64,000 bases of DNA from JBNJDJ01 sp051744845. Lineage in GTDB: Bacteria; Bacillota; Clostridia; Peptostreptococcales; Acidaminobacteraceae. Under the pieces are notes generated by a model. That model did no database searches. It saw only the letters and a list, made by a program, of their open reading frames with translations, and was not told where the DNA came from. The DNA lies in contig JBNJDJ010000001.1 in assembly GCA_051744845.1 (NCBI GenBank), positions 1 to 64,000 of the forward strand. Reading direction: 5' to 3'. The translations under genes and the position numbers were made by a program. The number at the start of each line of letters is the position of its first letter. Within the stretch, counting starts at the first letter, position 1. Below, piece by piece: positions 37,648 through 46,523 of this stretch.

Positions 37648-39291
37648 ATGAATGGAGGAAAAATAGTTTTAAGATCTTTAAAAGATCTAGGAGTAAAAGA
37701 TATTTTTGGTTATCCTGGTGGGGCTGTAATACCTTTATATAATGAACTTTTCGATCAATATGATAACTTTAATCATTATAGATCAGCTCATGAACAAGGA
37801 GCTGTTCATGCAGCAGATGGATATGCCAGGTCGACTGGAAATGTAGGAGTTTGTTTTGTAACTTCAGGACCTGGAGCTACAAATACAGTGACAGGAATAG
37901 CAACTGCATATATGGATTCGGTTCCTTTAGTAGTTATAAGTGGTCAAGTTCCTTCTAAAATTTTAGGAAAAGATTCATTTCAAGAAATTGATATTACTGG
38001 TGTAACAATGTCAATTACTAAACATAATTTTTTAGTAGAAGATGTTTCTAATTTAGAAAAAACAATTAAAGAAGCTTTCAAGATAGCTAAAAGTGGACGT
38101 CCCGGTCCAGTACTTATTGATATTCCAAAAGATATTTTCAATAAAGAAACAAAATATTTAGATATTAAATTAAAACAAAAGGTTAAAATGAAGGCTAATA
38201 ATAAATTGAAAGTACAAAAAGCTTTAAAGGAAATTGTAAATGCTAAAAAACCAGTTATATATGCTGGTGGCGGAGTAAAAGCTTCAAATGCTGAAAAAGA
38301 ATTATTAGAATTTTCTGAAAAATTCAATATACCAGTTGTTAATACATTAATGGGTCTTGGAAATTTTCCAAGAGATCATAAGAATTCTTTAGGTTTAGTT
38401 GGAATGCACGGATTTACTGAAGCAAATTTAGCAATAATGAATTCAGATTTAATTATTGCAATAGGAGCTAGGTTTAGTGATAGAGTAATTGGTGATCCAG
38501 AAAAATTTGCTAAAGATGCTAAAGTCATTCATATAGATATAGATTCTACAGAATTAGATAAAAATATTTTTTCAGAAATAAAAATTAAATCAGATGCTAA
38601 AGAAGTTTTAAAAATATTTAATCAAGAAATTGAAAAAAATAGTAATAATCAAGAGTGGTTAGAAAAAATAAGTTCTTATAAAGAAAAGAGAAAATTTTCT
38701 AAACAAGCTTTTCATCCTGAAAATATTTTACAGACTGTAAATAAAAATGTAGAAAAAGATTCGATTGTAGTTACTGATGTAGGACAACATCAAATGTGGA
38801 CTGCTCAGTATTGGAATTTTCAATCTAGTGATAGTTTTATAACTTCAGGTGGATTAGGGACTATGGGTTTTGGTTTAGGCGCAGCACTAGGTGCTAAAGC
38901 AGGGAATAAGGACAGAACTGTAGTATTAGTTACAGGTGATGGTTCTTTTAGGATGAATTGTAATGAATTATCAGTTATAAACAAATATGATTTGCCAATT
39001 TTAATTGTTTTAATAAACAATAATACACTTGGAATGGTTAGACAATGGCAAAAAATGTTTCAAGATAAAAGATATGCCGAAACAACAATTGATGATAGTT
39101 TAGACTATCAAATGTTAGCAAAAGCATATAATGTTGATTCTAAAAAAGTTAATAATTTAGATAATTTAAAAAATATTATGGAAAATTATGATAAAAATAA
39201 ACCTTTACTCTTAGAATGTAACATAGATATTGACGAAAATGTATTACCAATAATTCCACCTGGTAAAGCTATAAACAATTTTATTTTATAA
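37648..39291 (+). CDS. ilvB: Acetolactate synthase large subunit
   Basis: ThDP enzyme making acetolactate or acetohydroxybutyrate. 547 residues from the ATG at 37648, which follows AGGAGGT by eight bases; an in-frame ATG further upstream inside ilvD would add 17 atypical residues. Catalytic Glu lies in SAHEQGAVHAADGYAR. The ThDP motif is GDGSFRMNCNELS through NNNTLGMVRQWQ. An FAD-binding middle domain is present. Only a weak AAGTT-TTAA-AACTT hairpin follows the stop. Confidence 0.96.
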   Translation: MNGGKIVLRSLKDLGVKDIFGYPGGAVIPLYNELFDQYDNFNHYRSAHEQGAVHAADGYARSTGNVGVCFVTSGPGATNTVTGIATAYMDSVPLVVISGQVPSKILGKDSFQEIDITGVTMSITKHNFLVEDVSNLEKTIKEAFKIAKSGRPGPVLIDIPKDIFNKETKYLDIKLKQKVKMKANNKLKVQKALKEIVNAKKPVIYAGGGVKASNAEKELLEFSEKFNIPVVNTLMGLGNFPRDHKNSLGLVGMHGFTEANLAIMNSDLIIAIGARFSDRVIGDPEKFAKDAKVIHIDIDSTELDKNIFSEIKIKSDAKEVLKIFNQEIEKNSNNQEWLEKISSYKEKRKFSKQAFHPENILQTVNKNVEKDSIVVTDVGQHQMWTAQYWNFQSSDSFITSGGLGTMGFGLGAALGAKAGNKDRTVVLVTGDGSFRMNCNELSVINKYDLPILIVLINNNTLGMVRQWQKMFQDKRYAETTIDDSLDYQMLAKAYNVDSKKVNNLDNLKNIMENYDKNKPLLLECNIDIDENVLPIIPPGKAINNFIL

Positions 39292-39360
39292 GTTTTAAAA
39301 CTTTTCTAAATTTAATATTATTAAATAAAAGGTTAAAATTTCAATAATCTAAAAAAAGGC

Positions 39361-39388
39361 TTGATATTTAAAAATTTAATGATATAAT
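39361..39388 (+). promoter_or_regulatory. Promoter of the S1-protein gene
   Basis: TTGATA (39361-39366), 16 bases, TATAAT (39383-39388), with TG at 39380-39381 (extended -10). The leader that follows holds a hairpin, GCACA-TAT-TGTGC (about 39404-39416), nested in AGTAC/GTACT arms. Confidence 0.7.
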
Positions 39389-39458
39389 AAGTACGATTGT
39401 GAAGCACATATTGTGCAAAAAGTACTAAGATAAATGGAAAAGTGTAGGTGGTGTTGAA

Positions 39459-40610
39459 ATGACTGAAGAAAAAATGGAAAATGTTATGGAAGAAGTTGAA
39501 GAGTCAATTTCTGAAATAAAAAAAGGTGATATAATTAATGGTGAAGTAATATCAGTAAATGATAAAGAAGCTATTTTAGATATTAATTATTCATCTGAAG
39601 GAATTTTAAATAAAAGTGAAATAACTACAGATAACTCAGATCCTTCTGAAGTTTTAAATGAAGGTGAAAAAATTAAAGTGGTTGTTTTAAAAGAAGAAGA
39701 TGAAGATGGTAATGTAATATTATCAAAGGTTAAAGCAGATAAGAAAATTGCTAAAGAAGAAATCAAAGCTGCTTTTGAAAATGATTCTAATCTTTTAGTT
39801 AAGGTTATTAAAGAAGTAAAAGGTGGAGTTTTAGCTGTATATAAAGATGTTAAATTATTTATTCCAGCATCTTTAATAAGTGCTAAATATATTGAAGACT
39901 TAGGTCAATTTGTTGACCAAGAATTAGAAGTTAGAATCGAAGAATTAGATTTTGATAATAATAGAATAATTGGGTCAAGAAAAGCAATTGAGTCTGAAGA
40001 ATTAGATGCTAAAAAAGAAGAGATTTTAAATACATTAAGTAAAGATGATGTAGTTAAAGGAACTGTAACTAGATTAGCTGATTTTGGAGCATTTGTTGAC
40101 TTAGGTGGAATCGATGGTTTAATCCATATTTCACAAATGTCTTATCAAAGAATTGATCATCCATCAGAAGTTTTAAAATCTGGTGATAAAGTAAATGTAA
40201 AAGTTTTAAAGGTAGATAAAGAAAGAGAAAGAGTTTCTTTAAAATTAGATAAATTTGATGATAATCCATGGAATAACGTTGAAAAAAATTATAAAACTGG
40301 AGATGTTGTTAAAGGTCTTGTAAAAAGAATTACTGACTTTGGAGCATTTGTAGAGTTAGAAAAAGGTATCGAAGGATTAGTTCATATTTCTCAAATTTCT
40401 GATCAACATGTTGAAAATGTTGAAGATGAATTAGAAGTTGGACAAGAAATCGATGTTAAAATTTTAAACGTTAAAAAAGACCGTGAAAGAATTGGTTTAA
40501 GTATTAAAGATACTGTTGATGAAACTGCATATCAAAATGAAGATACAGAAGATGATTTAACTTTAGGAGATAAATTTGCAGATAAATTTGATGGATTAAA
40601 ATTTGATTAA
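39459..40610 (+). CDS. rpsA: S1-domain RNA-binding protein (ribosomal protein S1 homologue)
   Basis: 383 residues with four S1 repeats (about 20-85, 105-170, 190-260, 275-345). The last two are the most canonical (GAFVDLGGIDGLIHISQMS and GAFVELEKGIEGLVHISQIS). The first 15 residues and the tail are acidic. This is the four-repeat form found in low-G+C bacteria; it helps mRNA binding at the ribosome or acts as a general RNA chaperone. SD AGGTGGTG. Own promoter and terminator. Confidence 0.92.
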   Translation: MTEEKMENVMEEVEESISEIKKGDIINGEVISVNDKEAILDINYSSEGILNKSEITTDNSDPSEVLNEGEKIKVVVLKEEDEDGNVILSKVKADKKIAKEEIKAAFENDSNLLVKVIKEVKGGVLAVYKDVKLFIPASLISAKYIEDLGQFVDQELEVRIEELDFDNNRIIGSRKAIESEELDAKKEEILNTLSKDDVVKGTVTRLADFGAFVDLGGIDGLIHISQMSYQRIDHPSEVLKSGDKVNVKVLKVDKERERVSLKLDKFDDNPWNNVEKNYKTGDVVKGLVKRITDFGAFVELEKGIEGLVHISQISDQHVENVEDELEVGQEIDVKILNVKKDRERIGLSIKDTVDETAYQNEDTEDDLTLGDKFADKFDGLKFD

Positions 40611-40616
40611 TTAAAT

Positions 40617-40651
40617 AAGAGTCGCTATTTAGTAAATAGTGACTTTTTTTT
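40617..40651 (+). terminator. Terminator of the S1-protein gene
   Basis: GTCGCTATTT (40621-40630), loop of three, AAATAGTGAC (40634-40643), then eight Ts. Confidence 0.9.
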
Positions 40652-40664
40652 ACCTATTGATTGT

Positions 40665-40697
40665 AATAATAACAATATTCGATTAATTGTTATTATT
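40665..40697. promoter_or_regulatory. 12-base inverted repeat upstream of bacteriohemerythrin
   Basis: AATAATAACAAT (40665-40676) and ATTGTTATTATT (40686-40697) are perfect inverted copies separated by nine bases. The repeat lies between the S1 terminator and the SD of the hemerythrin gene, where its promoter must be. It may be a dimeric-regulator operator or a leader hairpin; there is no T-run, so it is not a terminator. Confidence 0.5.
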
Positions 40698-40728
40698 GAT
40701 AAAAAACACAAAATTTTAGGAGGTTAAA

Positions 40729-41133
40729 ATGCTTAAGTGGAAAGAAGAATTTACAGTAGGTTATGATAAGTTTGATAATCAACATAAAGAATGGATTAGA
40801 ATAATTAATAAACTTGAAGAAGTTATTAAAGATGATACTATTCATCCTGATATACTTTTTGATGAGGTTAATAACGTATTTGATGAAATTTTAGATTATA
40901 CAGAGTTTCACTTTAAAAATGAAGAAAAAGATTTTGAAAAATCTAATTATGAATTGATTGATGAACATAAGGAAATTCATGAGGAGTTTGTTGCAAATGT
41001 TAAACACGAAATGTCTAAATTTCATGCTGGTGAAGATGAAAGAAAAACTGCTAAGAAGATTTATGATTCTTTAGTAGAATGGCTTTTACGTCATATTATG
41101 GGGGAAGATAAAAAATATTCAGGCAAATTATAA
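40729..41133 (+). CDS. Bacteriohemerythrin
   Basis: Di-iron oxygen-binding protein. 134 residues with all expected ligands: His19, His61 and Glu65 (HFKNE), His80 and His84 (HKEIH), His122 and Asp127 (HIMGED). In anaerobes such proteins are thought to scavenge or sense oxygen. Single gene with its own terminator; TTTAGGAGG precedes the ATG. Confidence 0.95.
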   Translation: MLKWKEEFTVGYDKFDNQHKEWIRIINKLEEVIKDDTIHPDILFDEVNNVFDEILDYTEFHFKNEEKDFEKSNYELIDEHKEIHEEFVANVKHEMSKFHAGEDERKTAKKIYDSLVEWLLRHIMGEDKKYSGKL

Positions 41134-41153
41134 TACAAATTTTATACTAAATT

Positions 41154-41187
41154 TGGTAAATTATTTAAATAATTTACCATTTTTTTG
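41154..41187 (+). terminator. Terminator of the bacteriohemerythrin gene
   Basis: A perfect palindrome of about 24 bases (41155-41178, arms GGTAAATTATT and AATAATTTACC) followed by a T-run. Confidence 0.85.
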
Positions 41188-41242
41188 TTTTTTGTGATTT
41201 ATTTAAATTAATTGGGTATAAAAAGTTTAGGAGGGATATTTA

Positions 41243-43672
41243 ATGAAAGATAAAACAAAAGTTAATGTAGAAAAATTAAAAAGTTGTTGTGATTTAGATG
41301 AACTAAATTTTGAAACAACAAAAGAATTAGAAGAATTAAATGATATTATTGGTCAAGACAGAGCAAAGGAAGCTTTAGATATAGGGCTAGATATTAACAA
41401 AAAAGGATTTAATGTTTATGTTGCAGGAACTTGGGGAAGTGGAAGGTCTACTTTTGTAAAAAGAGTTACTGAAAAAATTGCAAGTAAACAAGCTCCACCT
41501 GATGACTATATTTATGGAAGTGATTTTGAAGATTCTCATAATTCAGTAGTTATAAAAGTTGAAAATGGTAAAGGAAAAAAGTTTATTGAGCAAATTTATG
41601 AAACAATTGCTTTTTTAAGAAAAGAAATTGAAGATTATTTTGTTAGTAAAGAATATGAAAATGCTAAAAAAGAGATTTATGTTAAATATAAAAATAAAAC
41701 TAAAGAAATTTTAGAAGAGTTAAATGAAATTGGTAGTGTTTATGATTTTAAGTTTAAACAAACTGAAAAAGGAATAGTAAGTATTCCTTTGATGGATGAT
41801 GAACCGATGAGTGAAGAAGAGTATAATTCATTAAGTGATGAAGAATATTTAGAAATGAAAGAAAAATCTGAAAAGTTACAGGTAGAAACAGCAGATTATT
41901 TTAATAAAATTAGAAGTTTAGAAAAAGAATATCGAGAAAATATAAAAGAATTAAATAAAAGTATGGGAAGAAGAATAGTTAGTTTTAATTTAATGGAGTT
42001 AAGAAATGAATATACTGATAATAAATCAGTAATTAAATATTTGGATTCTTTAGAAGAAGATATTGTAGAACATATTTCTAAATTTATAAATGATAATAAT
42101 AAAAAATCTCAAGATAATCCTTTGATGATGTTTAAAGGACAAGATAGTGAAAAGTTTTTTGATAGATATAAACTTAATTTATTTGTTGATAATTCAGAGT
42201 TGGATTCTGCACCAGTAATTTTTGAAACTAATCCTACTTATCAAAATTTAATAGGTACTATTGAATATACTGTAGAGATGGGAGTTAAAAAGACTGATTT
42301 TAGACATATAAAAAATGGTGCATTACACCGAGCTAACGGTGGTTATCTTATTGTTTTAGCAAAAGATATTTTAGCAAATCCTTTTGCTTGGAAAGGTTTA
42401 AAAAGAGCAATGCTAGATGAAAAAGTAACTATTGAAAGTATGCATTCTACTTATTCTGCTTTTTCTGCTTCAACTATAAAACCTGAACCAATAGATATGG
42501 ACTTAAAAGTTATAGTTATAGGTGAACCAAGAATTTATCATTTGCTATCAGCTTATGACGAAGAATTCGGGAAATTATTTAAAATAAGAGCTGAATTTGA
42601 TTATGAAACTGATCGATCAAAAGAAAATGTTTTAAAATTTTCAAAATTTATTGGTTCATATTGTAGAGATAATAAGTTAAGACATTTAACAAAAGATGGT
42701 GTAGGTAAAATAATTGATTATAGTACTAGATTAGTTTCTGATAAAAATAAATTATCAGCAAGATTAAAATCTATAACTGAAATTTTAGTAGAGGCAAATT
42801 CAATAAGTAAAAAGGATGGTTTGGATTTTATAAATAAAGAAAGTATAGAAAAAACCATCAAAAGAAAAGAATATAGAGATAATCGATATGAAGAAAAGAT
42901 TTTAGAATTATTTGATGAAGGAACATATTTAATAAATGTAAGTGGTAAAAAAGTAGGTGAAATAAATGGATTAGCTGTTATTTCCACTGGCCAGTATAGC
43001 TTTGGTAAACCAAATAAAATTACTGTTTCAACTTTTAAAGGTAAAAAAGGAATTGTAAATATTGAAAGAGAAGTAAGATCATCAGGAAAGATTCATGATA
43101 AGGGAGTCTTAATCCTTTCTGGTTATTTAGGTCATAAATTTGCCAAAGATAAAACACTAGCATTTACAGCTTCTGTTGTATTTGAACAATTATATGGAGG
43201 AATTGAAGGAGATAGTGCGTCAAGTACAGAACTTTATGCTATTTTATCTTCTTTAGCAAATGTTCCTATTAATCAGTCTATTGCAGTTACTGGTTCTGTT
43301 AATCAACGAGGAGAAATTCAACCTATTGGTGGAATTAATGAAAAGATAGAAGGTTTTTATAAGATATGTAAAATGAAAGGTTTAAATGGAGAACAAGGTG
43401 TTATGATGCCAGTTCAAAATGTTAAAAACTTGGTTTTAAAAGATGAAGTTATTGAAGCAGTAAAAGATGGTAAGTTCCATATTTATGCAATTGAGCATAT
43501 TGACCAAGGTATAGAAATATTAACAGGAAAAAAAGCAGGTAAAAAAGATGAAGATGGTAATTTCCCTGAAGGTAGTATTAACTATTTAGTAAATGAAAGA
43601 TTAGTTGAATTATCTAAAAATGGAGATGATGAAGAGGAAGAAAATGGAGATAAAGAAGATAAAAATAAATAA
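41243..43672 (+). CDS. Lon-family protease with AAA_32 domain (LonB/LonC-like)
   Basis: 809 residues. The N-terminal nucleotide-binding region has the Walker-A-like AGTWGSGRST (61-70), with Arg68 where Lys is usual; Arg is common in this AAA_32 family. A long helical insert spans about 110-290. The C-terminal protease domain has the Ser-Lys dyad Ser658 (EGDSASS) and Lys701 (GGINEKIEG), 43 residues apart as in Lon. The tail is acidic. ATP-dependence is uncertain given the Walker change. Probably cytoplasmic protein quality control. AGGAGGGA precedes the ATG. Confidence 0.88.
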   Translation: MKDKTKVNVEKLKSCCDLDELNFETTKELEELNDIIGQDRAKEALDIGLDINKKGFNVYVAGTWGSGRSTFVKRVTEKIASKQAPPDDYIYGSDFEDSHNSVVIKVENGKGKKFIEQIYETIAFLRKEIEDYFVSKEYENAKKEIYVKYKNKTKEILEELNEIGSVYDFKFKQTEKGIVSIPLMDDEPMSEEEYNSLSDEEYLEMKEKSEKLQVETADYFNKIRSLEKEYRENIKELNKSMGRRIVSFNLMELRNEYTDNKSVIKYLDSLEEDIVEHISKFINDNNKKSQDNPLMMFKGQDSEKFFDRYKLNLFVDNSELDSAPVIFETNPTYQNLIGTIEYTVEMGVKKTDFRHIKNGALHRANGGYLIVLAKDILANPFAWKGLKRAMLDEKVTIESMHSTYSAFSASTIKPEPIDMDLKVIVIGEPRIYHLLSAYDEEFGKLFKIRAEFDYETDRSKENVLKFSKFIGSYCRDNKLRHLTKDGVGKIIDYSTRLVSDKNKLSARLKSITEILVEANSISKKDGLDFINKESIEKTIKRKEYRDNRYEEKILELFDEGTYLINVSGKKVGEINGLAVISTGQYSFGKPNKITVSTFKGKKGIVNIEREVRSSGKIHDKGVLILSGYLGHKFAKDKTLAFTASVVFEQLYGGIEGDSASSTELYAILSSLANVPINQSIAVTGSVNQRGEIQPIGGINEKIEGFYKICKMKGLNGEQGVMMPVQNVKNLVLKDEVIEAVKDGKFHIYAIEHIDQGIEILTGKKAGKKDEDGNFPEGSINYLVNERLVELSKNGDDEEEENGDKEDKNK

Positions 43673-43680
43673 AATTTCTT

Positions 43681-43718
43681 GAGAGTTAAAAATTTAAAAG
43701 TTTTTAACTCTTTTTTTT
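43681..43718 (+). terminator. Terminator of the Lon-like gene
   Basis: GAGTTAAAAA (43683-43692), TTTTTAACTC (43701-43710), then eight Ts. Confidence 0.85.
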
Positions 43719-43808
43719 ATAAAAAAAATATTAAAATTTCATGACAATACTTAATTTTTTTATTATATATGATAAAATAAAGAAAGTAAGTATATAAAGG
43801 AGAAATTA

Positions 43809-44498
43809 ATGATTAAATTTAGAAAATTAACAAAAAAATATAAAAATGGTGTTATTGGTTTAAAAAATATAGATATTGAAGTTAAAAAAGGAGAATTTGT
43901 TTTTTTAATTGGAGAAAGTGGTGCAGGAAAATCTACTTTTGTTAAATTGATTTTAAAGGAATTAGAGCCTACTCGTGGGAGATTATATCTTGATAGTAAA
44001 GATATTACAAAAATTCATAGAAGAAAGATTCCCTATTTAAGAAGAAAAATAGGCGTTGTTTTTCAAGATTTTAGATTACTTCCTAAAAAAACAGTTTATG
44101 AAAATGTGGCTTTTGCTTTAGAAATTACTAATGCTGTTTCGAAAAAAAATATTAGATCTCAGGTAGATATGGTCTTAGGCATTGTTGGATTGTTAAAGAA
44201 AAAAAATATGAGACCAAATCAATTATCAGGTGGAGAAAAGCAAAGAGTATCAATTGCTAGAGCAATTATTAATAATCCTAAAGTTTTAATAGCTGATGAA
44301 CCTACTGGGAATTTAGATCCAGAAACATCTTGGGAAATTATGAAAATATTAAGACAAGTAAATAGAAGAGGAACTACTATTATAATGGTAACTCATGATA
44401 AAGAAGTTGTTGATATTATGCAAAGGAGAGTTATTGAATTAAAAAAAGGTGAAGTTATAAGAGATGAAGTAAATGGAGGTTACGGCTATGAAGGTTAA
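43809..44498 (+). CDS. ftsE: Cell division ATP-binding protein FtsE
   Basis: ABC ATPase of the FtsEX complex at the division site. 229 residues with Walker A GESGAGKST, signature LSGGEKQRVSIARA, Walker B VLIADEPTGNLDPE and a switch His in VTHDKE. First gene of ftsE-ftsX-envC-ctpA, a complete septal peptidoglycan-hydrolysis module. AAAGGAG precedes the ATG; overlaps ftsX by 11 bases. Confidence 0.97.
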   Translation: MIKFRKLTKKYKNGVIGLKNIDIEVKKGEFVFLIGESGAGKSTFVKLILKELEPTRGRLYLDSKDITKIHRRKIPYLRRKIGVVFQDFRLLPKKTVYENVAFALEITNAVSKKNIRSQVDMVLGIVGLLKKKNMRPNQLSGGEKQRVSIARAIINNPKVLIADEPTGNLDPETSWEIMKILRQVNRRGTTIIMVTHDKEVVDIMQRRVIELKKGEVIRDEVNGGYGYEG

Positions 44499-45375
44499 AT
44501 ATACGATTAAAGAAACTTTTAAAAACTTATGGCGTAACCGTTTGATGGGGCTTGCTTCTATAACATCAGTTGCTGCAACTTTAATGATTTTAGGTATAAT
44601 ATTTGCATTAGTTGTAAATATTAATAATTTTTCGCAAGGAGCTAAGGAACAATTTAATGTTATAGCTGTATATTTAGATGATCAAGTAGAAGGTGAGCAA
44701 ATTGAAAAGATTAAGACTCAAATTAAAGATTTTAAAGGTGTAAAAAATGTTAGATTTAAGTCTAAAAATAAGGCGTTGAATGAATACAAAAATAGTTGGG
44801 GAGATAATGCTTATTTATTAGAAGGACTTGAAGATAACCCTTTGCCAAATACCTTAGAAATTTCTTTAGATAAAATTGAGTATTCAGATATTATAGTAAA
44901 TCAAGTAAACAAATTTAATGGTATTGAAGAAATTAAATATGATAAAGATACTATAGGTAAATTAATTCATATTTCAAATTATATTAAAAATATTGGAATG
45001 ATTTTAATTTTAATTTTAGTAGGAATTTCTACATTTATAATAAGTAATACAATAAAGTTAGCTATGAATGCTAGAAAAAAAGAAATAAATATTATGAAAT
45101 ATGTTGGTGCTACTAGTTGGTTTATTAGATGGCCTTTTATTCTTGAAGGGACTATTTTAGGTTTAATAGGTGCTTTATTATCTAGTGGACTTATGTATTA
45201 TATTTATCAATATACTTTTAGTATATATAATAATTCTTTTTTTGCTTTAATAGCTGCGTATTTAGAACGTCCTCAAGCTATTTTTAGTGATATATTTGTA
45301 TTGTTTATAACTATAGGTTGTGGAATAGGCGCGTTAGGAAGTTTGACATCAATAAGAAAATATCTAGAAGTCTAA
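44488..45375 (+). CDS. ftsX: Cell division protein FtsX
   Basis: 295 residues: a short cytoplasmic N-terminus, first membrane segment (about 22-45), an extracytoplasmic loop (about 50-155) that contacts the hydrolase activator, and three more membrane segments, including the NARKKEINIMKYVGAT cytoplasmic loop. I use the ATG at 44488, seven bases after GGAGGT, rather than an in-frame codon at 44473 that lies before the SD. Confidence 0.95.
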   Translation: MKVKYTIKETFKNLWRNRLMGLASITSVAATLMILGIIFALVVNINNFSQGAKEQFNVIAVYLDDQVEGEQIEKIKTQIKDFKGVKNVRFKSKNKALNEYKNSWGDNAYLLEGLEDNPLPNTLEISLDKIEYSDIIVNQVNKFNGIEEIKYDKDTIGKLIHISNYIKNIGMILILILVGISTFIISNTIKLAMNARKKEINIMKYVGATSWFIRWPFILEGTILGLIGALLSSGLMYYIYQYTFSIYNNSFFALIAAYLERPQAIFSDIFVLFITIGCGIGALGSLTSIRKYLEV

Positions 45376-45384
45376 GGAGAAATC

Positions 45385-46503
45385 ATGAAAAAAACTATTA
45401 TAGTAAGTTTAATTTTTTTATTGTTAACTACAATTGTTTTTTCTTCTGATGAAGTAGGAATAAGAAAAAGGCAATTAAAAGAATTGGAAGATAAATTAAG
45501 AGAAATTGATACTAAAATTGAAATAAATGAATCTCAACAAAATGGTCTTATTGATCAAATGCAGGATATAGAATCAAATATCCGTAAATATGACCAACAG
45601 ATAAAACAATTAAATAATAAAATTAAAACTACAAAAGAGGAAATAAAAGAAACTGAACAAAAGATTGTAAAGGAAGAAAAAAATCTTGAAAATAAAAGAG
45701 ATACTTTAGAAAAAAGAATTAGAATTATGTATAAATCTGGTCAAACAGGATATATTGAAGTCCTTTTAGGTTCTAATAATTTTAAAGATTTATTGACAAG
45801 AATTGATATGGTACAAAAAATTGTTGAACACGATCAAAACTTAATAAAAGATATAAAAAGTAAAATAGAAGAGATAAAAAATTTAAAAGCATCTTTAGAA
45901 AACAAAAAAGCATCTTTAGAAAATTCTAAATTAGTAGTTGAAAAGAAAAATAAAAAACTATCTAATGAAGTAACTCAATTAAGAATTAAAAAAAATGAAT
46001 TGAAAAAAAATGAAAAAGCTTTAAAGGTATTAGAAGATAGACTAGAACAAGATGCAAATCGAGTAACTCAAATAATTAAAAATTTAGAGTCTAAAAAGGA
46101 ATATGTAGGTGGAGAGATGCTTTGGCCTGTTCCAAGTTCTCGTAAAATCACATCATCGTTTGGAAATAGAATTCATCCTATATATAAGACTAAAAAAATG
46201 CATACTGGTCTAGATATAGGCGCAAATTGGGGTAAATCTATAGTCGCTTCTCAAAGTGGTACGATTATTTATGCTGATTGGCTAGGTACTTATGGAAAAG
46301 CTGTTATGATTGACCACGGAGGCGATTATGTTACATTGTATGGACATCTTTCTTCCATTAATGTAAATACAGGACAAGAGGTAAATGTTGGTCAAACTAT
46401 TGCAAGATGTGGAACAACTGGTGCGTCTACTGGTCCTCACTTGCACTTTGAAGTTAGAGTTAATGGAGATTATAAAGATCCTATGAACTTTTTGAAAAAT
46501 TAG
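45385..46503 (+). CDS. envC: EnvC/PcsB-like murein hydrolase activator (coiled coil + M23)
   Basis: 372 residues: signal sequence (1-20), a long coiled coil (about 25-235) and a LytM/M23 domain (about 250-370). The Zn motif HTGLD (His273, Asp277) and HLHFE (His352, His354) are intact, so it may be an active endopeptidase, unlike E. coli EnvC. FtsEX directly upstream implies that FtsEX controls it through the coiled coil. Confidence 0.92.
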   Translation: MKKTIIVSLIFLLLTTIVFSSDEVGIRKRQLKELEDKLREIDTKIEINESQQNGLIDQMQDIESNIRKYDQQIKQLNNKIKTTKEEIKETEQKIVKEEKNLENKRDTLEKRIRIMYKSGQTGYIEVLLGSNNFKDLLTRIDMVQKIVEHDQNLIKDIKSKIEEIKNLKASLENKKASLENSKLVVEKKNKKLSNEVTQLRIKKNELKKNEKALKVLEDRLEQDANRVTQIIKNLESKKEYVGGEMLWPVPSSRKITSSFGNRIHPIYKTKKMHTGLDIGANWGKSIVASQSGTIIYADWLGTYGKAVMIDHGGDYVTLYGHLSSINVNTGQEVNVGQTIARCGTTGASTGPHLHFEVRVNGDYKDPMNFLKN

Positions 46504-46523
46504 ATGGATAGATGGAGGAATAT

